NCBI RefSeq assembly: GCF_013137895.1
Contig: NZ_CP053538.1
Span: forward strand, 178,501 to 242,500
Reading direction: 5' to 3'
Source of the DNA: Hymenobacter taeanensis
GTDB lineage: Bacteria > Bacteroidota > Bacteroidia > Cytophagales > Hymenobacteraceae
DNA length: 64,000 nt
Numbering within the stretch: the stretch's first letter is position 1; the number at the start of each line of letters is the position of its first letter. The notes under the pieces are model-generated. The model worked only from the letters and a program-made list of their open reading frames with translations. It did no database searches and was not told the origin of the DNA. Positions 1 through 8,458 of the stretch are shown here, piece by piece. Both the position numbers and the translations under genes were made by a program.

Positions 1-109
1 GGAATAACGGCAAGCGTATCAGGGAGCATAAGCAAGTTTGATGGTAGATGTTAACCTATAGTCTGGGGCCTTTGGAAGCGCTAAAGGAGGTTTGCTTCGT
101 TGACCGTCA

Positions 110-264
110 GTTATGCTGAGCGCAGCCGAAGCATCTCGCGTGCTGACGTTGTGATGCCATCTGTTCACTGGCCCAAGGTTTAAACCCTCGGCTATGGAGC
201 GGGCACCATTGAGTTAGCATAGCGGCGTTAGCACGCGAGATGCTTCGGCTGCGCTCAGCATAAC
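110..264. repeat. Intergenic inverted repeat (palindromic element)
   Basis: Arms at 110-147 and 227-264 are reverse complements at 37 of 38 positions, separated by a 79-base loop. The arm begins GTTATGCTGAGCGCAGCCGA and ends near TCTCGCGTGCTGAC. It has the same design as other spacer palindromes in this window, and its inner part is shared with the element at 27988-28080. No coding potential is seen. It lies downstream of the PEP-phosphotransferase-like gene and could act as its transcript end, although no T-run is present. Confidence 0.85.
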
Positions 265-287
265 AGTTCTTTTATCTTGTTTCAAAC

Positions 288-2939
288 TCATGGAGCTACG
301 CCGCTTTCAACTCTCATTCCATCAGCCTCCACTACCTCATCCTCTGCTAAGGCTAGCACTTGCAGCTCTCCGCTGCCTCCATTGAAGCGTAAGTGCTGGC
401 CAGAGTGCAGATGACGAGTGAGGCCGGGCACGTTGATAATGGTAGGTATGCCCAACTCACGAAGCAGAATAACGGAGTGCGACAGGGCTGAGCCTTTCTC
501 AATGGCTACGGCCCGGCAGTTTGGGAATAGTACTGCCCAACCGGGGTCGGTGCGCAGGGCACACACAATTTTACCCGCCACATCCAGGTTGTCCTCGGGG
601 CTGCGGATGACTATACTTTCGCCTTTCACTATGCCCGGTACGCAGCCCGTACCGCGCCACTGGCCTGGGCTACTTTCGGGGTCGGGGGCTGGCTCTTCGG
701 CGAATATGGGGGGCGCGGGTACGGTTACGCGGGCCGGTACTTCTGCCTGCGCATAGCCGGCAAATTCAGCGCGCCGGGTTTCTACCGCCTCCCGCAGGCC
801 GGGAGCTGGCTGTCCTTGCAGCGCGCTGGTTATCTCATCTTCTGTCAGGTAGAAGACGTCACGAGCAGTTGCCAGGCCAGTGGTTTGCACCAGCTGCTCA
901 CCCGCCGCCAAGTAAAGCACCCGATACATTCCAAATAGCCGCGTCCGCTCCAGGCGCAGGGCTTCGCGAGCGTGTATAGCATCGCGCAGCTGCGTGAGTG
1001 CCTTGCGCGTTTGGCGGCGCTGCCACCAGAAGTGACCTAGAAGGGCCTGGTTAAGCTCCGCTTCGGCGCTGGCACTGAGCGAGGTGGTACTTGGCGGCGC
1101 GGAACGTGGTTCAGCGGAGCCAACGAGGTAATTGCGCAGGTATTGGTAGAAGATCCGGGGCTCCAGGCGCATGGTGAGCGTTTCCAGCTTCAACTCCCCC
1201 ACGGCCCGGTCGCCGTACTGCTGAATAAACTTCTGGGTGGCAGTGTGGAAGCTGGGGGCGAGCTGGGCCACTTGCGCGTGCACATCAGCCGGCAACTCTA
1301 TGAGTAGGGCCTGCAGGCCGGGGGTAGCTGCTACCTGCTGGGCCAGCGCCTGCATGAGGCGCGGAATCTGGGCGCTGGGCAGGTCTTCGTCGCCGGAGAG
1401 GTAGTGGTGCAAAAATTCTTCGGGGTGGCCTAGGCCACTGCGGCGCAGCTGGCGCAGGGCCCGGCCATTGGCCATCATCACCCGAAAGTCGTTTACAATA
1501 GGAGTGGTCCACTGCTCCAGCAACCCAGCATCGAGACGAGCTTTTTCCGTCAGCAACTCCGTGCCGGATAATGACGCCAGCGGTAGTTGGTAGAACCGCG
1601 CGTAGTGCGTCTGAAAATCAGCCTGAAACCTGGCAATGCGTTTCGGAAGCTGCTGAAAGGCCCGCAGCAACCGCCCCAGGTTGAGCAGCAGGCGCGGCAG
1701 CATCCGGAGGCGTTCCGGCAGGCTGCGGGCGCGGCTCTGCACCAGGTCCACGGGTTCCTCCAGGCCCATCATACGCTCCATATCGGCCTTGTTCTGGCTA
1801 AACGACGGCAGCAGCAGCAGGCCCTGATACCAATGATTGATGTGGTAGTAAATACGCCCCTGCACCAGACCTAGCAGCTGGGTTACCACCGTTTCGTGGG
1901 CAGCTACCAGGGTGGGCGGCAGGCCTAGCACGCGCATGGTTTGGCGGTATACCGTAGCATATGCGCGCTGGGCGAAGCTGAACGTGAGGGGCGTAGTAAC
2001 GCCGCAGTAGCTTTCCTGAATGTTGGAGTTGTCGTACACCACTACCTCCGGCATGGCCTGCGTGATAGGGCGCATCTGCACTACCCACATCTTGCTTTCC
2101 GCCACCACAAATTCCAGGTCCTGGGGCCGGCCGGTCAGGCGTTCCAGCCTTTCGCCGATGGCGTGCAGCTCTGCCAGTTGCGCCTTCGTTAAGCACGCAC
2201 TATCCTGGCTTGCGGCGGGCACGGGAGCCAGCTGCAAGCCGTTTTCGGCGGCGCTAGCCACGTATTGCTCCGGTTGCGGCGTAAGCCGTTGCCCACATAC
2301 CGCGCCGGTTGTTTTGCGCAAGTAGGTTTCCTGGGGGTTGAAGTGGCCCCCGACCAATCCTTCCCCAAACCCACGTACGGCATGAATGGCTTGGTACAAT
2401 GGGTACTCGGGGTACGAGGTGAACAGCACGCCGCTTACTTCCGCCGCCAATTGCATTTGTACTATCACGGCCGGCCGCGCCGCCAGGGGCAAGCCCTTCT
2501 GCTGCCGGTAGGCCACCGCCCGCGCCGAGTAGGCACTGGCGGCGCACTGGCCTATGGCCGCCAGCACGGCGGGCAGGGTGGTTAGGTTCAGAAAGGTATC
2601 CATGAGGCCAGCAAAGGCGGCGGTAGCGCCATCCTCATCTGCCACCGATGAGCGCACCACCACCGGCCGCTGTGGGAAGCCCCATTCCGCCAACACCTGG
2701 CCTAGCGCAGCCTCCTCGGCTCCCGTCAGCCGAAACTCCCGTAGCCGATCAGCACGCTCCGCCAACCCCGCGGGCGTGACGGGTAGTTCTTGCAGGGCCG
2801 CATCAAAGGTTTCGGCGGGCAGCACCAAAAAGCGCGGTACCGCCAACCCAAACTCACGCAGCCGATACAAGCCCGCTGCCTTGCCACCGGGCGTATAGGC
2901 CCGGCGAGGGGCAGCAGACATATCATCGGGCAGTATCAT
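288..2939 (-). CDS. PEP/pyruvate-binding phosphotransferase-like enzyme (rifampicin phosphotransferase architecture)
   Basis: The 883-residue protein has an N-terminal ATP-grasp domain of the PPDK/PEP-synthase type (about residues 15-300: GGKAAGLYRL, then PVVVRSSVADEDG). A long middle region of unassigned specificity follows (about 300-770, opening YDNSNIQESYCGV). The C-terminal swivelling phosphohistidine domain contains KGSALSHSVILLRELGIPT, with the predicted phosphorylated His at residue 821. True PEP synthase and PPDK carry a C-terminal TIM-barrel; here the His domain is last, as in rifampicin phosphotransferase, whose length is also similar. The reaction is therefore probably ATP-driven phosphoryl transfer through His to an unknown acceptor rather than PEP synthesis (inference). 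It lies 103 bases downstream of the UbiA-like gene on the same strand, so co-transcription is likely. Confidence 0.85.
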   Translation of the reverse strand: MILPDDMSAAPRRAYTPGGKAAGLYRLREFGLAVPRFLVLPAETFDAALQELPVTPAGLAERADRLREFRLTGAEEAALGQVLAEWGFPQRPVVVRSSVADEDGATAAFAGLMDTFLNLTTLPAVLAAIGQCAASAYSARAVAYRQQKGLPLAARPAVIVQMQLAAEVSGVLFTSYPEYPLYQAIHAVRGFGEGLVGGHFNPQETYLRKTTGAVCGQRLTPQPEQYVASAAENGLQLAPVPAASQDSACLTKAQLAELHAIGERLERLTGRPQDLEFVVAESKMWVVQMRPITQAMPEVVVYDNSNIQESYCGVTTPLTFSFAQRAYATVYRQTMRVLGLPPTLVAAHETVVTQLLGLVQGRIYYHINHWYQGLLLLPSFSQNKADMERMMGLEEPVDLVQSRARSLPERLRMLPRLLLNLGRLLRAFQQLPKRIARFQADFQTHYARFYQLPLASLSGTELLTEKARLDAGLLEQWTTPIVNDFRVMMANGRALRQLRRSGLGHPEEFLHHYLSGDEDLPSAQIPRLMQALAQQVAATPGLQALLIELPADVHAQVAQLAPSFHTATQKFIQQYGDRAVGELKLETLTMRLEPRIFYQYLRNYLVGSAEPRSAPPSTTSLSASAEAELNQALLGHFWWQRRQTRKALTQLRDAIHAREALRLERTRLFGMYRVLYLAAGEQLVQTTGLATARDVFYLTEDEITSALQGQPAPGLREAVETRRAEFAGYAQAEVPARVTVPAPPIFAEEPAPDPESSPGQWRGTGCVPGIVKGESIVIRSPEDNLDVAGKIVCALRTDPGWAVLFPNCRAVAIEKGSALSHSVILLRELGIPTIINVPGLTRHLHSGQHLRFNGGSGELQVLALAEDEVVEADGMRVESGVAP

Positions 2940-3042
2940 GGAGAGGTGTGGTAAGAGCTATACCAGCTCATTAGTAAAACCGTGTGCGGGTTTGAACGGA
3001 GAGTAGCCCTAGGCGAGGTAACGGCGGGGTGGGCCCCCAACC

Positions 3043-3960
3043 TTACTCAAAGTGGTGGCCGAAACCGTGAATTTCAATCAGGATGGAGCCGTAGCTGACC
3101 AGCATAAACAGCGACGTCAGCAGCTCGGCTCGCTTTAGCCGGGCAACTTCAGGCTGGCGCCAGGCCCGGAAATAGTGCGCCCCCGTGATGAGGTACAGCA
3201 GCCCCAATAGTACCAGCGGCCATGGGCCGGCGTGCAGCAACCTGAGTAGCCGCGCCTGCACCAGCACCCCACCGAGCAGCACTCCCAGCACGGCCGCAAT
3301 AGCGCCACCATACCCCAGTTCCCGGGAGTAAGAGTCGAGGCCCGGCACTTCAACGGGGCGAATCTTACGGGCTACTTCGAAGGCCAGGCCACCCAGCAAG
3401 CTCAACGCCGCCAGCAGCCCAAACACCACCGGCAAGGTCCCGGGCCCGGCCAGCGCCCACCACAGCCACAGAATCACGAGGGGCATCACGAGCAGGTGGG
3501 TGCCGGCGTAGAGCAGCAGCCGGGGCCGCAACCAGTGGCCTACGCCAAACTCGTAGCGCATCAGTAGGCTATAGCCCGCCGCTAGCCCCCACCCCGCCAC
3601 CGCCTGGGGCCCCATCCAGGCAGACCAGAGCAGCTCACCCACACTGCCCAGCACGGCCACTACCCCCAGCTGCCCCAGCGTAACCCGCCCCGTTTGTAAT
3701 ACCCGATGCGGGTGGTGCTCCAGGTCGGCGGAGTAGTCTTTCAACTCATCAAACACCCGCAGCCGGTAGAAAAACGAGATGGTGGCCGCAATACCCGTCA
3801 CCTCACGCAGCCCAAATGCGCTCATCCCTCCTGCCGCTACTACCACGGCCCGCACCGTCAGGAACACAATGGCGAACAGCGCCATGTTCACAGGGGGAAA
3901 CCGCTCTTGCAGATACGCGGCAAATGCACGGGAAGCGGAAAAAGGCATGGCGTGTGACAT
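3043..3960 (-). CDS. UbiA-family prenyltransferase-like membrane protein
   Basis: The 305-residue protein is very hydrophobic, with about eight predicted membrane helices. It carries an aspartate motif in the first cytoplasmic loop, RVFDELKDYSAD (Asp 71, 75 and 79), followed by HPHRVLQTG. This matches the first Asp-rich motif of UbiA prenyltransferases, which binds magnesium and the isoprenyl diphosphate. The second Asp-rich motif is degenerate (GLDSYSRELG), so the enzyme may act on an unusual substrate or bind it differently. The gene precedes the PEP-phosphotransferase-like gene on the same strand. Family assignment is good; the acceptor is unknown. Confidence 0.8.
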   Translation of the reverse strand: MSHAMPFSASRAFAAYLQERFPPVNMALFAIVFLTVRAVVVAAGGMSAFGLREVTGIAATISFFYRLRVFDELKDYSADLEHHPHRVLQTGRVTLGQLGVVAVLGSVGELLWSAWMGPQAVAGWGLAAGYSLLMRYEFGVGHWLRPRLLLYAGTHLLVMPLVILWLWWALAGPGTLPVVFGLLAALSLLGGLAFEVARKIRPVEVPGLDSYSRELGYGGAIAAVLGVLLGGVLVQARLLRLLHAGPWPLVLLGLLYLITGAHYFRAWRQPEVARLKRAELLTSLFMLVSYGSILIEIHGFGHHFE

Positions 3961-4003
3961 GAGTTGCAGAGGTAGTTTTTATTGAGTGGGGGTCTTTAGG
4001 CGA

Positions 4004-4185
4004 GACCTCACCCCCGGCCCCTCTCCTCCGGGAGAGGGGTGCCAGGCACGAGGCAATGGGTAAGGAAGACTGAGCAATGATCAGTAACTCGCAGATAATT
4101 TGCCACTGCTCATTCTTCATTATTAATTGGTAACTGCCGCCAGAACGCACCCCTCTCCCAGAGGAGAGGGGCCGGGGGTGAGGTC
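4004..4185. repeat. Long inverted repeat with GC-rich arms
   Basis: Arms at 4004-4042 and 4147-4185 match at 38 of 39 positions in inverted orientation (GACCTCACCCCCGGCCCCTC at the outer end). Each arm holds its own small hairpin, CCCCTCTCC against GGAGAGGGG. The roughly 100-base AT-rich loop contains words such as GAGCAATGATCAGTAACT. It sits between the divergent UbiA-like and RND genes. The form fits a non-autonomous repeat element; no transposase is nearby. Confidence 0.85.
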
Positions 4186-4542
4186 CCGCCAGATCACGGA
4201 CTAAAAAGTTGCTTATGATGCTTCGGGTCTTCGACTTACAGAGCACTAGCCAGCTCTTGCAGCAGTAGATTTACATCTGCAACAATAGGCAATGTCGAGC
4301 GGCTCTGATACTAGCATCCAAAAAGGCAGCTGAACTTCATAAGTCTGAAATACACAGCTAGAAATTAATTTCAATGCCTTGAAGTACAGAATATTACACA
4401 CTGAATGCCTCTGCTTTTATTGACAATTCCTTCACCGCGAAAAGTCCTGAGCTCCGCACTTATTTTGCTTTGAAGGCCAGGAAAGCGAGTTTCTTCGGGG
4501 CAGTATTGACGCCTGCTGATCCGTCGAGTTACTGACCCTCCT
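4186..4542. other. Spacer upstream of the RND exporter gene
   Basis: This stretch of about 350 bases is richer in A and T than its neighbours. I see no convincing gene, terminator or tRNA in it. It must hold the promoters of the two divergent genes, but no clean TAnnTTTG box is visible. Confidence 0.4.
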
Positions 4543-6765
4543 ATGATTTCTACGCTCTACAAGTGGCGCTTCCTGTTTCTGACTTTTTTAGTGATGACCT
4601 GCGTGGCGCTCTGGCCGGGTGTGCGGGCCGGGGTGCAGGTAGACAACAGCCTCTCCGCCTGGTTTCTGGAGGGCGACCCAGCCCTGGTGGCCTACCATGA
4701 ATTTCAGGAGCGCTTTGGCAATGATGAGGTGGTCATCATTGGCGTGCACGATTCCGCTACCCTGCTCACCCCGCGCAATTTTCAGCGGCTCCGGCAGCTA
4801 AGCCTGGCCTTGGAGAATCACTCCGATGTGGCCGCCGTGCTGAGTGCCGGCACCACACCCGTGCCCGCCCCCGATGGCCTGCACGCCGCCCACCCCCTCC
4901 TCGACTCGGCGGCTACTCCGGCGGCCGTGCGCCGCTACCTCGACCGGCGGCCCACGCTGCGCCAGCAGTTGTTCAGCCCCGACTACCGCACCGCTCGCCT
5001 GCTGGTGGTGTTGCGGTCCAGCCTCAATTTCGACGACCGGCGCGGCGAGATTTTAGGCCAGCTCCGGGCTATAACGGCCGCGCAGGTGCCCGGTGGTAGC
5101 TTCTGGCTGGGCGGCGTGGGTGTGGTGTATGCGGGCCTCAATGCGCTTTCACAGCAAGATTTCGGGTTGTTCCTGGGCCTTGGCTACGCCCTGATGTTTC
5201 TGATTTTCTGGCTGCTCTACCGCAACCTGTGGCTGCTGCTGTACACGCTCGGCATCGTGAGCCTGGCCACGTACGTGACGCTGGGCGTGTACGGCCTGCT
5301 GGGGTATCGCCTTAACCTGATGACGGTGCTACTGCCGGTCATTATTATTCTGCTGGGGCTGATGGATGCCCTGCACGTGGTAAATGAGCGCAACCACCTG
5401 GCCCGCCCCGGCAGCACCGGCCCCACCGATACGCTGCAGGCCCTGCGCAACCTGGCTCGCCCCTGCCTGGCCACCATGCTCACCACCGTGGCCGGCTTCC
5501 TGGCCTTACTCAGCAGCCCCATGGCTATTCTGCGCGTATTTGGCGTTTTTGCGGCGCTGGGTATTGGGTTGTGCCTGGTCTTTACCTTTGGGTTGGGCGT
5601 ACTCATTCTGCCGCACGCCGCGCCTAATCCGCGCACTACCCACACCACCAGCACCCGCCTGGTGGCGTTTTATGCGCTGGTGCTCCGGCATCGGGGGCTG
5701 GCCACGGTGGTTTCCGTGGTGCTGATAGGCCTAGGCCTATGGGGCGCCACCCGCCTGCGCGCCGACACCTACACACTGGGCTACCTGCCCGCCAACAATA
5801 TCGTTGTGCGCGACCATCAAGCTCTGGAAGCAGCCTGGGGGCCCTACCTGCCGCTAGAGCTGCTAGTAGAGTCGCGCCCCGGTTACTCTCTGGCCAGCCC
5901 GGCGGTGCTAAAAGCGGCGGCGGCCTTCGCCGACTCAGCCCGGACGCTGCACAGCGCGGGCCAGGTTTTCGGCTTCCACTCTCTCTATCAAGCCGGCCTC
6001 GAAACCCGCTTTGGTCCGCGTGGGGGGCAGCTGCTAGGCCAGTCGGGGGCAGTGCACGATATAGAAGCGCGCCTGCGCCAGGACTACCCCGAGTTGTTGG
6101 CCCAGTTTGCACACCAACCCACGGGCACGGGCCGCATCACGGTATCGGGCCGGATGCTCTCGGCGCGGCAGCTCACCGCCACCACCGATACGCTCCTGCG
6201 CATGGCTAGTCACACCCTGGGGCCGGTGGCGCGCGTGCGCCCGGCCGGCTACCAGCCGCTCTACGCCCGCATCACCGACTACGTCACGACTTCCCAAACC
6301 AACAGCCTGCTGCTCTCTTTTCTGCTGGTACTGGGGTTGGTGTGGGTGTTCGTGGGCAACTTCCGGCTGGCCCTGCTGGCTCTCGTTCCCAACGTATTTC
6401 CGGTGGTAGTGCTGCTGGGCGTAATGGGCTGGGCCGGCATTGCGCTGGATACCGCCACGGCCAGCATTGCGGCCATTGTGCTCAGCTTCTGCACTGATGA
6501 TACAGTGCACTTCATTCATGCGTACCGCGAGCAGCGCCGCCAAGGCCTGGGGCCGGCCGCGGCGCGCCACATTACAGTAGCCCACGTGGGGCCTACCATC
6601 GTGCTGACCAGTGCCGTGCTGTTTGGTGGCTACGCCGTGATGATGCTGGCCTCGCTGCAAACGGTTTTTCTGTTTGGGCTGCTGACGTCGCTTTCCATTG
6701 CCGCCGCGCTTTATGGGGAGGTGATCATCTTCCCGCTGCTGCTGGAGCGGTTCGACCGAGACTAA
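4543..6765 (+). CDS. RND-superfamily (MMPL-type) exporter
   Basis: The 740-residue inner-membrane protein has the duplicated RND plan: one N-terminal helix, a periplasmic loop (about 30-200), five helices, then a second helix-loop-helix bundle starting near residue 385. The first loop begins VDNSLSAWFLEGD, typical of predicted RND exporters. Charged membrane residues expected for proton relay appear as GLMDALHVVNE and, in the second half, TDDTVHFIHAYRE. At this length it resembles the HpnN/MMPL lipid exporters rather than the roughly 1000-residue drug pumps, and no membrane-fusion partner is adjacent. A lipid or hydrophobic cargo is likely (inference). Its 3' end overlaps the convergent glycosyltransferase gene by 41 bases. 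Confidence 0.88.
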   Translation: MISTLYKWRFLFLTFLVMTCVALWPGVRAGVQVDNSLSAWFLEGDPALVAYHEFQERFGNDEVVIIGVHDSATLLTPRNFQRLRQLSLALENHSDVAAVLSAGTTPVPAPDGLHAAHPLLDSAATPAAVRRYLDRRPTLRQQLFSPDYRTARLLVVLRSSLNFDDRRGEILGQLRAITAAQVPGGSFWLGGVGVVYAGLNALSQQDFGLFLGLGYALMFLIFWLLYRNLWLLLYTLGIVSLATYVTLGVYGLLGYRLNLMTVLLPVIIILLGLMDALHVVNERNHLARPGSTGPTDTLQALRNLARPCLATMLTTVAGFLALLSSPMAILRVFGVFAALGIGLCLVFTFGLGVLILPHAAPNPRTTHTTSTRLVAFYALVLRHRGLATVVSVVLIGLGLWGATRLRADTYTLGYLPANNIVVRDHQALEAAWGPYLPLELLVESRPGYSLASPAVLKAAAAFADSARTLHSAGQVFGFHSLYQAGLETRFGPRGGQLLGQSGAVHDIEARLRQDYPELLAQFAHQPTGTGRITVSGRMLSARQLTATTDTLLRMASHTLGPVARVRPAGYQPLYARITDYVTTSQTNSLLLSFLLVLGLVWVFVGNFRLALLALVPNVFPVVVLLGVMGWAGIALDTATASIAAIVLSFCTDDTVHFIHAYREQRRQGLGPAAARHITVAHVGPTIVLTSAVLFGGYAVMMLASLQTVFLFGLLTSLSIAAALYGEVIIFPLLLERFDRD

Positions 6766-8308
6766 TGCCGTTGCCCTCCCACTTGGCTACTTCCTCTTGG
6801 TGCTCCCGGTAGGCCCGGGCTAGCAGGGTGCTATCGGGGCTAGTGCCGAGGTAGATGGTGGTGCCCCGTTCGATAGCATAGGGGTTGGTAACTTCGCCTA
6901 CTTTCCGGAATTCCTGGAAATAAGGCGTCAGCTCGGCGGGGTTGCCTTCGCCTACCAGCAACAGGTGCCGGTACGGCTGAGCTGGGCGCGAGGGCAGCCA
7001 GTACAAGTAGCTGCCGTTGAAGCTCGCCGCCGCGGGCATGGGCCGGTTGCGGTTGTAGTAGTTGATGGCGCCGGCCTGGCCGTAGTTGTCGCATTTGATG
7101 AGGGTGCGGGCGCGGGTAGAGTCGGGCAGCGCCTGGTAGGCCTGCCAGGTTTTGTCGGCCAGCTCCTGCCAGCCCAGCATGTCGGCGAAGTCTTGCGGAA
7201 TAGCATGGTCTTGGCCATCCTCCCAGCGCAGCACCCCGGTACCGCGGTACTTTTTGCCTAACTGCTCTAAGCGCGCCGGGGCATACAACGTGGTCAGGAA
7301 GGGATACAGAGGTATCATGATGAGGAACGGCAGCGCCAGCAGCGCGGGCCGCAGCCACCGACCAGCGCTAGGCCAGTGCACCAGCCGCTGCTCCCACCAC
7401 ACGGCGCCGGCAGCAAACAAAATAGGATAGTACCCCAGGGCATAATAACTCTTGCCGTGCAGCACCGTCAGAATCAGTAGCCCGAGGCAATAAATGAGGC
7501 CTACGGCGCGGTAAGGCCGAAACGGCGCGTAAAACAGCAGCGCCAATAGCCCCGGCACCCACACCCACAGGGCCGGTACGCACATCAGCAGCTGGTCTTT
7601 CCAGAAATTAGCCGGGCTCACGTTCACTAGTTGGGTGTCGTGGAGCTCTTGCATGTGGTGCAGAAACGGAATACCGTGGCGCAGCTGCCACACCACATTC
7701 GGGAGCCACAGCAACAAGGCCAGCCCCGCTCCTACCCAAAACGCCCGAGTACCCAGCACCCGGCGGGCCGGGGTCAGGAGCAGGCTGCCCATCAGGGCGG
7801 CCAGAAAGAACAGCGTGGAGTATTTATTTAGCAAGGCCAGGCCTAGCACCAGCCCCACCCCATAGAGCAGCTGCGGTACTGGCCGCTGCTGGTACCGAAT
7901 CAACCCGTAGCAGACCAGCGTGAAGGCAAAAACCTCAAAGGAGTTAGGCTGGAACAGAAAGTTGAGCCGGGCAAAACCACCTATCAGGTAGCACAACCCC
8001 GCCAGCACCACGGCCCAGGTGCCGCCCCCTAACCGTTGCGTGGCCCGCGCCACCACGTACACCGTAAGGCTACCCCAGAGCAACGGCCAGAACTTCACCC
8101 AGAAGTACCCGCCGCCCATGGCCAGCGTCAGCCAGCTTTGCAGGGCCGTGAGGGGCGGCACCTCAATGTAGCCCCACGCCAGGTGCTGCCCGTAGTTCAG
8201 GTAGAGGTATTCGTCGCGGTGCAGCTCGTAGGCGGAGCTGGCCACTAAGTAGCCAGACAGGAATTTCAGTAGGGCCAGCACCAGCGGCAGCAAACGCGAC
8301 GGTCTCAT
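6725..8308 (-). CDS. Glycosyltransferase family 39 (ArnT/PMT-like) membrane protein
   Basis: The 527-residue polytopic protein has around ten membrane helices and the GT-C fold signature: an acidic pair in the first extracytoplasmic loop, ELHRDEYLYL (Asp32-Glu33), then IEVPPLTALQSW. These proteins transfer a sugar from a polyprenyl-phosphate carrier to an acceptor on the outer face of the membrane. The C-terminal soluble part (from about residue 340) is probably periplasmic. I chose the ATG at 8308 (MRPSRLLPLV) over an upstream GTG at 8356 because the hydrophobic N-terminus then starts normally. The acceptor is unknown. The last 41 bases overlap the convergent RND gene. Confidence 0.85.
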   Translation of the reverse strand: MRPSRLLPLVLALLKFLSGYLVASSAYELHRDEYLYLNYGQHLAWGYIEVPPLTALQSWLTLAMGGGYFWVKFWPLLWGSLTVYVVARATQRLGGGTWAVVLAGLCYLIGGFARLNFLFQPNSFEVFAFTLVCYGLIRYQQRPVPQLLYGVGLVLGLALLNKYSTLFFLAALMGSLLLTPARRVLGTRAFWVGAGLALLLWLPNVVWQLRHGIPFLHHMQELHDTQLVNVSPANFWKDQLLMCVPALWVWVPGLLALLFYAPFRPYRAVGLIYCLGLLILTVLHGKSYYALGYYPILFAAGAVWWEQRLVHWPSAGRWLRPALLALPFLIMIPLYPFLTTLYAPARLEQLGKKYRGTGVLRWEDGQDHAIPQDFADMLGWQELADKTWQAYQALPDSTRARTLIKCDNYGQAGAINYYNRNRPMPAAASFNGSYLYWLPSRPAQPYRHLLLVGEGNPAELTPYFQEFRKVGEVTNPYAIERGTTIYLGTSPDSTLLARAYREHQEEVAKWEGNGISLGRTAPAAAGR

Positions 8309-8458
8309 GAAGCGAGAATTAAGCAGAGGTAACCAAGAGAGCAAGCCAGCGGGCACAGTTGCGCGCTGGGTTAAGCAAAAGGAAAAGTGGCCTGGTTACC
8401 TCCGCTAAACGTTGCGTTTCAACTGCCACTCCGTTTGCGGGCCAAGTGTGGCCTAGGC

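Noticed and set aside
1..109. End of a gene at the left edge
   Set aside because: No supported reading frame or motif is visible in these bases.
3803..4246. 147-residue minus-strand open frame
   Set aside because: Most of it reads through the 4004-4185 palindrome and the start of the UbiA-like gene in another frame.
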